DNA of 17,148 nt, taken from the NCBI GenBank assembly GCA_035713725.1, contig DASTMZ010000142.1, positions 1-17,148 of the forward strand. Direction: 5' to 3'. Made by a program: the position numbers and the translations under genes. Shown in pieces: positions 1-6,127 of this stretch; positions within the stretch are counted from its first letter, which is position 1; every line of letters begins with the position of its first letter. Below the pieces are notes generated by a model. It had not been told where the DNA came from, did not search any database, and was given only the letters and a program-made list of their open reading frames with translations. Source of the DNA: DASQPR01 sp035713725. Its GTDB lineage: Bacteria; Actinomycetota; Actinomycetes; Mycobacteriales; Micromonosporaceae.

Positions 1-1177
1 CGTAGCTGGGGACCAGCAGCGGCACCTCGCCAGTGACGTCCTGGATCGCCGCGGAGATGACGGGTGTGTACGGGTTGGTCAGCGGCGTACGCGACGGCGG
101 CACGGCCATCTCACGTGTCACCGTCACCGACGGAGCGTGGAGGGCGAGATGCGACTCGATCGTTGCGAATACGCGCTCGGGGCTTTGACCGGCCACGAGG
201 CGTACGTCCAGCCGTGCGCTGGCCGTGTGCGGAATGATCGTGCGGTTCAGATCGCCGGTAATGATTCCGTTGATGGTCAGCGTCGGGATGCTCGCCACGC
301 GCTCGAAGTAGCTGAGGTTGCGGTAGCTGGGATCCATCGCCTCCAACCCGATGTCGGCCAGCACCGCATCAAGGTCAGTGGGGAGCCGCTCGAACGCCGC
401 AGTCGCCTCGTCGGGCATCGGCTCGACACCGTCGTAGAACCCGTCGATCGACACTGATCCGTCGTCGCTTCGAAGCGATGCCAATGCGTTGACGAGGGTG
501 ACCGCGGGATTCGGTGCGACATTGCCGAAGTGACCCGAGTGCAGCGCACGATTCGCGCCGTGGGCGTCGAGGCGTACCCCGAGAATGCCGCGTACGCCGT
601 GCAGGATGCACCACTGGCCGGAGTCGTGGACCGGTCCGTCGCTCCAGATCACCACATCGCACGCGAGGCGGTCGCGATGCTCTCGCACCAGGTCGGCCAG
701 ATGGGGGCTGCCGACCTCCTCCTCGCCGTCGAGCAACATGATGACCGAGCATGGGTACGCGGCGTCGTGCTCGAGCAACAGACGAAGCGCCTGCAGGTGC
801 GCGAAATGCTGGCCCTTGTTGTCAGCGGCGCCGCGGCACCAGATCCGGCGGCCGTCGATGGTCGGCGCATACGGGTCGGTGCGCCAAAACTCGCGTGGCC
901 CCGGTGGCTGCACGTCGTAGTGGCCGTAGATCAGCACCGTTGGCGTGCCCGGCGGACCCTGCCGCCGTCCGACGACAGCCGGTCGGCCCTCGGTGGGCAA
1001 CACCTCTGGCGCAAGACCTGCGAGACGCATCTCGGCCACCGCCCGATCGGTTGCCTCCGGAAACCCGTGCCCGGTCGCGCTCTCACTCGGCTGTCGGAGG
1101 TAATCCAACAGCCGGTCGAGCACTATGTCTTGGTGCTTGGCCACGAGAGCAACCGTCGGATGACCTACGGCGACCAT
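1..1177 (-). CDS. M20 family metallopeptidase (CNDP-like dipeptidase), C-terminus cut by window edge
   Basis: Predicted di-zinc cytosolic dipeptidase or related M20 amidohydrolase. The minus-strand frame is open from ATG at 1177 to the window edge, giving 392 codons of a family usually around 450 residues, so the end of the catalytic domain is missing. Visible motifs are YGHYDVQPPG with ligands His86 and Asp88, GAADNKG with the bridging Asp119, and GEEEVGS around residues 151-157 carrying the catalytic and metal-binding glutamates. The sequence EFWRTDPYAPTIDGRRIWCR between the first two motifs is typical of the CNDP-like branch. GGAGGAGGA at 1181-1189 is a strong ribosome site for this start. 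The gene diverges from the response regulator across about 200 bp. No signal peptide is seen. Substrate cannot be told from sequence. Confidence 0.9.
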   Translation of the reverse strand, partial: MVAVGHPTVALVAKHQDIVLDRLLDYLRQPSESATGHGFPEATDRAVAEMRLAGLAPEVLPTEGRPAVVGRRQGPPGTPTVLIYGHYDVQPPGPREFWRTDPYAPTIDGRRIWCRGAADNKGQHFAHLQALRLLLEHDAAYPCSVIMLLDGEEEVGSPHLADLVREHRDRLACDVVIWSDGPVHDSGQWCILHGVRGILGVRLDAHGANRALHSGHFGNVAPNPAVTLVNALASLRSDDGSVSIDGFYDGVEPMPDEATAAFERLPTDLDAVLADIGLEAMDPSYRNLSYFERVASIPTLTINGIITGDLNRTIIPHTASARLDVRLVAGQSPERVFATIESHLALHAPSVTVTREMAVPPSRTPLTNPYTPVISAAIQDVTGEVPLLVPSY

Positions 1178-1215
1178 GTGTCCTCCTCCGCGTTGCGCAT
1201 CCCATGCACCGTATT

Positions 1216-1277
1216 GCACCGCGACTCGCCACCGCGGTCCACCACCGCGGCCCGCCACCGCGACGCCTGCCACCGCA
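1216..1277. repeat. Degenerate 13-bp tandem array in a divergent promoter region
   Basis: Copies of SCACCGCG begin at 1216, 1229, 1242 and 1255 with exact 13-bp spacing. A degenerate fifth copy (CCACCGCA) begins at 1270, 15 bp on. The variable part of each unit is five bases such as ACTCG, GTCCA or GCCCG. The array lies between the start of the M20 peptidase (1177) and the response regulator (1378), where operators for either gene would sit. It could be a multi-site binding array, or a decayed minisatellite with no function. Confidence 0.6.
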
Positions 1278-1363
1278 CAGCTGGCCGTCGCCATTGGACG
1301 GTGCGGTTTGAGATCTCCACAGTTTCATCACATCTGCCACACCGGATCTTCATGAGCGCCGGT

Positions 1364-1369
1364 TACGCT
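1364..1369 (+). promoter_or_regulatory. Candidate -10 element for a leaderless response-regulator transcript
   Basis: TACGCT fits the actinobacterial TANNNT -10 pattern and ends 8 nt before the ATG at 1378. Transcription would then begin at or next to the start codon. No purine-rich ribosome site is visible in the 20 nt before that ATG, which agrees with leaderless translation. I see no good -35 match at the expected distance. Confidence 0.35.
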
Positions 1370-1377
1370 CCTCAGAC

Positions 1378-2064
1378 ATGACCCACAGGCGCGTACTGGT
1401 GGTCGAGGACGAAAGGGCCATCGCGGAAGCGGTCGCTGCGCGACTGCGCGCGGACGGCTTCGAGGTGACGACGGCCGGTGACGGTCCGGCCGCCGTCCGG
1501 ACCGCCGAGCAGTGGCGACCCGACCTGGTGGTACTCGACATCATGCTGCCCGGCTTCGACGGCCTCGAAGTGTGCCGACGCATCCACGCCACCCGGCATA
1601 TCCCGGTGATCATGCTCACCGCGAGGGACGACGAGACAGATCTGCTCGTCGGGCTCGGCGTGGGTGCCGACGACTACCTGACAAAGCCGTTTTCACTCCG
1701 CGAACTCGCCGCACGCGTCCATGTGGTGCTCCGGCGTTCGGACCGCCAACGTACGGCGGGCGAGCAGGATCGGGTCGTCGTTGGTGATCTGGAGATCGAT
1801 CCGGTCGAACGACGGGTGCGCCGCGCCGGCGAGGAGATCCACCTGACACCGACCGAGTTCGACCTCCTCCACCATCTCGCCGGGCGGCCGCGCGCCGTGC
1901 TCCCCCGGGAACACCTACTGGACCACGTGTGGCGCTGGTCCGACGCATCGGGGACGCGCACTGTCGACAGTCACATCAAGAGCCTGCGCCGCAAGCTGGG
2001 CGCCGATGTGATCCGGACCGTGCACGGCGTCGGTTACGCGCTCGAGATCGGAGCGCAGGCATGA
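1378..2064 (+). CDS. OmpR/PhoB-family DNA-binding response regulator
   Basis: A 228-residue cytoplasmic transcription factor, the usual length for this family. The N-terminal receiver domain (about residues 4-117) has the acidic pair Glu10/Asp11, phospho-acceptor Asp54 in VVLDIMLPG, switch Thr81 in MLTARDD and Lys103 in YLTKPFSLRELAARV. A winged-helix DNA-binding domain follows (about 130-225), with LTPTEFDLLHHLA and a C-terminal VDSHIKSLRRKLG and RTVHGVGYAL typical of OmpR-type effector domains. Its stop codon overlaps the kinase start as ATGA, so the two form a co-translated pair. The start lacks a Shine-Dalgarno and may be leaderless. Target genes are unknown; the downstream DUF4173 gene is a natural candidate. 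Confidence 0.95.
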   Translation: MTHRRVLVVEDERAIAEAVAARLRADGFEVTTAGDGPAAVRTAEQWRPDLVVLDIMLPGFDGLEVCRRIHATRHIPVIMLTARDDETDLLVGLGVGADDYLTKPFSLRELAARVHVVLRRSDRQRTAGEQDRVVVGDLEIDPVERRVRRAGEEIHLTPTEFDLLHHLAGRPRAVLPREHLLDHVWRWSDASGTRTVDSHIKSLRRKLGADVIRTVHGVGYALEIGAQA

Positions 2065-3113
2065 CCACCGGATTCGGACCGAGTGTCGTGGCCCGGATCA
2101 GCGACGCGCTGCCGCGGCCGCTCGACTTCGTCCGGTGGATCAAACTCAAGCTCGGCCTGGTCCTGGTTGCCAGCGGCCTGGCCAGCCTGGTGGTGTTCTG
2201 GCACGGCATCGGCTGGGTACCGCCCGCGACATCACTGACCGCGATCGGCACCGCGCTGCTGACGTCACAGGTGCTCGCGCACGGCATGACACGCCCGCTG
2301 CGGGAGATGACGGCAGCCGCCGGAGCGATGGCGCGCGGTGACTACAGCCGGAGGGTACGGGCGACCTCCCGCGACGAAGTGGGCCAGCTGGCACACGCGT
2401 TCAACCAGATGGCGGCCGACCTGGCGACGGCGGACCGGCAACGACGTGAGCTGATTGCCAACGTGTCGCATGAGCTGCGTACCCCGATCTTCGCGCTACA
2501 GGCGGTGCTGGAGAACGTCGTCGATGGCGTCGAGGTGCCCGACCGAGCGACCTTGGAGACCGCGCTGGCGCAGACCGAACGGCTTGGTCGGCTCGTGACC
2601 GAACTGCTCGACCTGTCTCGACTAGATGCCGGCGTGGCACCACTGCACCGAACCGAGTGTGATGTCGACGCGCTCGTCGCCAAGGCCGTACGCGAAGCCG
2701 ACGTGATCGCGACCGCTGCCGAGCGCGACGTCTCGTTCGTCGCCGAGTCTCGGGTGGGCGTCGCTCTCGCGGACGAAGCGCGGCTGCACCAGGTCATCGC
2801 CAACTTGCTGGACAACGCGGCGCGACACAGCCCGTCCGGAGGCACGATCACGGTGCAGGCGACTCGCGAAGCCGGACAGCTTGTGGTCGAGATCGCCGAT
2901 GAGGGTTCGGGCATTCCGCCCGGCGAACGGGAAGCCGTCTTCGAACGGTTCACCCGAGGCGCTGCCGATCGACCGGCGGGCGCACGCGATGGTGGCACCG
3001 GCCTAGGCCTCGCGATCGCGCAGTGGGCGGTGAACCTGCACGGCGGCTCGATCAGCGTGGTCGACGCCGCCACCGGCTGCCGCATCCGCCTCAGCCTGCC
3101 CAACCCAACTTAG
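2061..3113 (+). CDS. HAMP-domain sensor histidine kinase
   Basis: A 350-residue inner-membrane kinase, the partner of the preceding regulator. Two membrane helices lie at about residues 31-48 and 56-75, separated by less than ten residues. There is almost no extracytoplasmic sensor, so sensing is probably intramembrane or through another protein. A HAMP segment follows (about 76-128, with TRPLREM and DEVGQLAHAFNQM). The dimerisation domain has phospho-acceptor His137 in NVSHELRTP. The ATPase domain has an N box (NLLDNAARHSP, about 248-258), a G1 box (DEGSGIPPGE, about 280-289), an F box (VFERFTRG) and a G2 box (GGTGLGLAIA, about 311-320). The start is fixed by the ATGA overlap and by GGAG at 2050-2053. 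The open frame extends upstream into the regulator, but that extension is not used. Confidence 0.95.
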   Translation: MTTGFGPSVVARISDALPRPLDFVRWIKLKLGLVLVASGLASLVVFWHGIGWVPPATSLTAIGTALLTSQVLAHGMTRPLREMTAAAGAMARGDYSRRVRATSRDEVGQLAHAFNQMAADLATADRQRRELIANVSHELRTPIFALQAVLENVVDGVEVPDRATLETALAQTERLGRLVTELLDLSRLDAGVAPLHRTECDVDALVAKAVREADVIATAAERDVSFVAESRVGVALADEARLHQVIANLLDNAARHSPSGGTITVQATREAGQLVVEIADEGSGIPPGEREAVFERFTRGAADRPAGARDGGTGLGLAIAQWAVNLHGGSISVVDAATGCRIRLSLPNPT

Positions 3114-3198
3114 CCAAGCCGGCGAAACACCGCGCACACAACCTGTGCAGCGCGGCGATGCCTCATGCCCATCAACGCTTGCGAAGGAGCGCCGTGCC

Positions 3199-4782
3199 AT
3201 GGCATTACCGGACACCAGCGACGAGTCTCCAATAGCTAAACCCGGTGGACGACCGGCGAGAGAGTCGTCGTCCCCGGCCGACAAAGCCGCCGCCGAGCCA
3301 AAGCGTCCTGACACGCCCGCCCGTCCCCGATGGATTGCGCGGGTCTGGCCCCGGCAAGACGCGGCAGCACCCCGCTCGGCGGTGATCGGTGTTGCCGGCG
3401 TGACGCTCGCCGGTGCGGCGGTGCTGGTCTGGTCCGAACCCGGCGTCTGCTGGCTCATCGTGGCGCTCTGCGTCGCCGCGCTGGCGGTAATCACTCGACG
3501 CGCCAACCGCTCGGACCGCGACACGGTGGGACGACTCGAGCGTCTCGAACGCATCGGCTGGGCCGCTGGCGCGCTCGCGTTGGTCGCGATCGGGACGATC
3601 AGGGCCGACAGCGGACTGTTGACGTGGTGTGTTTTCGCCGCGCTGGCGTGCGGATCGGTAGCGCTCGCCGGTGGACGGTCGGTGGCCGGGATCGGCATGG
3701 GAGCCATCGCGTTCGTGGTTGCCAGCGGACGGGGTATCGCGTGGTGGCGGCGCGGTGCCCGCCAGGTTCGCCGATCCGGATCCAATCGCGTCCGGATCGG
3801 CCGTACGGTGGCGGTCTCGGTGTTGCTCGTACTCGTATTCGGGCTGTTGTTCGCCTCCGCAGACCGTACGTTCGCGCACGTCGTCGGATATGCCATCCCG
3901 TCGTTCTCGGGGGCGTCGGTCGGCCGGGTCATCCTGGCGCTGATCATCGTCATGCCGGTCGCGCTCGGATTCGGGTACCTCGCCGGTGGCGAGCCGGCCT
4001 TCGACGCACTGCCGGAGGGCAGATCCAAGACGGTACGCCGAATCGAATGGGCGAGTCCGCTGGCCATCCTCGACGTGCTGTTCGCCATCTTCGTCGCGGT
4101 ACAACTCGACTTCCTGTTCGGTGGGCGGGAGCGCGTGCTGCGTACCAGCGGACTGACCTACGCCCAGTACGCTCGATCCGGCTTCTGGCAGCTCCTGATT
4201 GTGGTCGCGCTGACCGTCATCGTGATCGGCGTGGCGGTGCGGGTGGCACCACGTACCCACCGGGCGGATCGGGTGTTGTGCCGCGTGCTCCTCGGCGGGC
4301 TGTGCCTGCTCACACTCGTGATCGTGGCGTCCGCGCTGAACCGATTGCGCGTCTACGACGACGCGTACGGGTTCACTCGCGAACGGCTGGCGGTCGGGGT
4401 CATCGAGGCGTGGCTCGGCATCGTGTTCGTACTGATCATCTGCGCGGGTGTGGCGTTGCGAGGACGATGGGTGCCACGCACCGCTGCCGCCATGGCCGTG
4501 ATTGCGCTGCTGACCACGGCGCTGGCGAACCCGGACGGATTCATCGCGAGCCGGGATGTCGATCGATATCAGCGCACCGGCCGGATCGATGTGAGCTACT
4601 TGTCCGGGCTTTCGGCCGACGCCGTACCCGCGCTGCAACGATTACCACCGAGTTTGCGCGGCTGCGTCCTGAGCTCGATCACCGACGAACTGTCCAGGCC
4701 GGAAGATTGGCGATCCTGGAACCTCGACCGCCAGCGTGCCCGGCGCGCGCTGCGCGGCGGCGCTGGCTCATGTGGCGGTTAG
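3199..4782 (+). CDS. DUF4173/DUF4153-type polytopic membrane protein
   Basis: A 527-residue protein of unknown function. A hydrophilic, Pro/Arg-rich N-terminal tail of about 55 residues is followed by roughly ten hydrophobic helices. Family-typical stretches are YAQYARSGFWQLL (about residue 320), RLRVYDDAYGFTRERL and, near the end, NPDGFIASRDVDRY and a WRSWNLDRQRARRAL segment. AAGGAG at 3184-3189, nine bases before ATG 3199, supports this start over an upstream GTG at 3145. It lies 85 bp after the kinase on the same strand, so it is probably in the same transcript. A small hairpin (GCACA/TGTGC, 3134-3148) sits in the gap and lacks a T-run. The position suggests it is a target or membrane partner of the two-component system; that is inference. 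Confidence 0.8.
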   Translation: MALPDTSDESPIAKPGGRPARESSSPADKAAAEPKRPDTPARPRWIARVWPRQDAAAPRSAVIGVAGVTLAGAAVLVWSEPGVCWLIVALCVAALAVITRRANRSDRDTVGRLERLERIGWAAGALALVAIGTIRADSGLLTWCVFAALACGSVALAGGRSVAGIGMGAIAFVVASGRGIAWWRRGARQVRRSGSNRVRIGRTVAVSVLLVLVFGLLFASADRTFAHVVGYAIPSFSGASVGRVILALIIVMPVALGFGYLAGGEPAFDALPEGRSKTVRRIEWASPLAILDVLFAIFVAVQLDFLFGGRERVLRTSGLTYAQYARSGFWQLLIVVALTVIVIGVAVRVAPRTHRADRVLCRVLLGGLCLLTLVIVASALNRLRVYDDAYGFTRERLAVGVIEAWLGIVFVLIICAGVALRGRWVPRTAAAMAVIALLTTALANPDGFIASRDVDRYQRTGRIDVSYLSGLSADAVPALQRLPPSLRGCVLSSITDELSRPEDWRSWNLDRQRARRALRGGAGSCGG

Positions 4783-4819
4783 GCGCGCGGTCGGCAACGG
4801 CAACCTGCGCCCTACGGCT

Positions 4820-4874
4820 CGCGACGCTGCGCACAACGGCCCGCGACGCTGCGCCGAACGGCCGCGATGCTGCG
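4820..4874. repeat. 22-bp tandem repeat between convergent genes
   Basis: Two adjacent 22-bp units (4820-4841 and 4842-4863) match at 20 of 22 positions. Each begins CGCGACGCTGCG and ends AACGGCC. A partial third copy (CGCGATGCTGCG) starts at 4863. The repeat lies in the 155-bp gap between the stops of the DUF4173 gene (4782) and the DUF3800-like gene (4938) and codes for nothing recognisable. Confidence 0.7.
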
Positions 4875-4918
4875 GCGTGCGGTCTGCGGCTTGCAGCTTG
4901 CGCGACGGCGCGGCGGTT

Positions 4919-4932
4919 CCGCGGCGCCGCGG
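4919..4932. other. Perfect 14-bp GC palindrome near convergent stops
   Basis: CCGCGGCGCCGCGG reads identically on both strands and ends six bases outside the stop codon of the minus-strand DUF3800-like gene. Both transcripts could form a GC stem here, but there is no T-run and, as a perfect palindrome, no unpaired loop. Assignment as a terminator is therefore weak. Confidence 0.4.
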
Positions 4933-4937
4933 CGACT

Positions 4938-6044
4938 TCATCCCTGGCGGTCGCGCAGCGAGGTCGGGGACACGAACGGCTGGAGTGGACCGTCGTCGAC
5001 CGTTCCCGGCAACCGCCGCGCCATCCCGGCGAGGAGGTCGGCGACCTGGACCCGCGGATCGTCCCGGGAGTCGACGGTTACCAGCCCTGCAAGGGGCGAG
5101 AACCTCGCGGCCAACGCCGCAGCCTGGTTGGCACCCGCCGTCGACACCCCGGCCAGATCGGCACCGGTCGGCGACACCGCATCCTCATCGGCACCCGCAG
5201 GCGACGCGTCCGGGACCGCCCGCAACGACCCGGGTCCGTCGGCCAGTGTCTGCTGGAGTCGGCGCAGCCGGCCGGCCGTCAGGGCGCTCTGCTCGTCGTG
5301 GATCACCAGCACCTGCCGATGTCCCCCGCTCCAAAAGAGGACGGTCTCGGCCAGCGCCGGCAGCATCGGCTCCAGCGGTGGCGGGATCGACCGGTCGTTG
5401 TCACTCAGCCGGGTCAGGACGGCCCACACCCGGGCGCGGCTAAGCGCACCAAGGACTTCCTCGGCCGGCGTGCCGAGCCCGTCTCGTACCAGTGCTTCCC
5501 GCGCCTCGAAGAACCGCTCGAAGACCTGCTGATCAGGTCGATGCCGACGTTTGAGCCGCACCATCTTGACGAAGGTCGCGAGGAACACGGCCCAGTCGCA
5601 CCCGGCCGATCGCCCGGCCCGGTAGAGCGCGAGAGCGGCCGGTCGATGATCGAGGGTCAGCCGCGTGCCTGCTGCGTACGTGGGCTCGGCCAGCAACAGG
5701 TCGACAATCCTGGTAACCAGGAAATACTCCTTGTCGACGAGGTGCACGTGCGCCCGGCCGCCGAGCGCAGCAAGGAACCACTCCAATGCTTCGGCTGCCG
5801 TTGCGCTGCGAAGGAACTGCCCGGACTTGAACTCGTTCGGTGAGCAGCGGAACCCGGACCGCAGTGTCGCAATCAACGCGTACGCCTCGTCGACGGACAG
5901 GTCGACGCTCCCGTGCGTTATGACGGGCGTCGCCGGATCGAGCAGGTTGCTGCCGGAGAACCCGGACTCGTCGCACGCGATCTCCACCACCGCGCCGGCC
6001 ATGGCGGCCGCCGGTGGCAAGCCGCCCTGCAGCGGCAACCTCAT
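4938..6044 (-). CDS. DUF3800-like protein (probable RNase H-like fold)
   Basis: About 368 residues from ATG 6044, or 354 from ATG 6002 (MAGAVVEIACDE). The motif VEIACDESGFSGSNLL puts Asp25/Glu26 early, like the first acidic residue of DUF3800 proteins. A mid-protein VHLVDKEYFLVTRIVDLL and a late RVQVADLLAGMARRL resemble the remaining family blocks. DUF3800 members are thought to have an RNase H-like fold, but activity is not established for most. I place this one by motif and the match is not certain. The frame stays open to 6269, but that stretch overlaps the GH15 gene and is not family-like. The 6044 start has a weak GGGA-type site and sits in an ATGA with the GH15 reading frame extended beyond its TAG. 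It is the last gene of the minus-strand alcohol dehydrogenase-GH15 unit. A 30-bp repeat lies inside. Confidence 0.6.
   Translation of the reverse strand: MRLPLQGGLPPAAAMAGAVVEIACDESGFSGSNLLDPATPVITHGSVDLSVDEAYALIATLRSGFRCSPNEFKSGQFLRSATAAEALEWFLAALGGRAHVHLVDKEYFLVTRIVDLLLAEPTYAAGTRLTLDHRPAALALYRAGRSAGCDWAVFLATFVKMVRLKRRHRPDQQVFERFFEAREALVRDGLGTPAEEVLGALSRARVWAVLTRLSDNDRSIPPPLEPMLPALAETVLFWSGGHRQVLVIHDEQSALTAGRLRRLQQTLADGPGSLRAVPDASPAGADEDAVSPTGADLAGVSTAGANQAAALAARFSPLAGLVTVDSRDDPRVQVADLLAGMARRLPGTVDDGPLQPFVSPTSLRDRQG
5130..5219 (-). repeat. In-frame 30-bp repeat coding decapeptides in the DUF3800-like protein
   Basis: Three consecutive 30-bp units begin GGCACC at 5130, 5160 and 5190. On the coding strand they give AVPDASPAGA, DEDAVSPTGA and DLAGVSTAGA, a decamer with a conserved S-(P/T)-(A/T)-G-A core. 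The period keeps the frame. The repeats form an Ala/Gly/Asp-rich linker before the final conserved VDSRDDPRVQVADLLAG block, so they probably lengthen a loop rather than add a domain. Confidence 0.75.
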
Positions 6045-6089
6045 TCCCGGTTCCCGGCCATGGCGACCATGTTCGCGCGCCAACCGGGA
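6045..6089 (-). other. Inverted repeat in the GH15/DUF3800-like junction
   Basis: TCCCGGTT (6045-6052) and AACCGGGA (6082-6089) are perfect 8-bp inverted arms separated by 29 bp. On the transcribed minus strand the 3' arm ends directly at ATG 6044. A folded messenger could therefore mask the weak GGGA ribosome site, or act as an attenuator between the two genes. There is no T-run. Confidence 0.4.
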
Positions 6090-6127
6090 TCGCGACCACC
6101 GATTTCTGCCCGGGCCAACAAGGTTCG

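Noticed and set aside
1216..1277. CRISPR-like reading of the 13-bp array
   Set aside because: Units are far too short, with no spacers of normal length and no cas genes.
530..1381. 283-codon plus-strand open frame opposite the M20 peptidase
   Set aside because: Antisense to clear M20 zinc-ligand motifs.
3003..4638. Long minus-strand open frames (361 and 477 codons) opposite the kinase end and DUF4173 gene
   Set aside because: Low-complexity translations opposite clearly homologous coding sequence, with no ribosome site.
3330..5843. 837-codon open frame on the plus strand across the DUF4173 and DUF3800-like genes
   Set aside because: Arg/Pro/Gly-rich translation with no known motif, out of frame with one real gene and antisense to another. 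It is a product of high GC.
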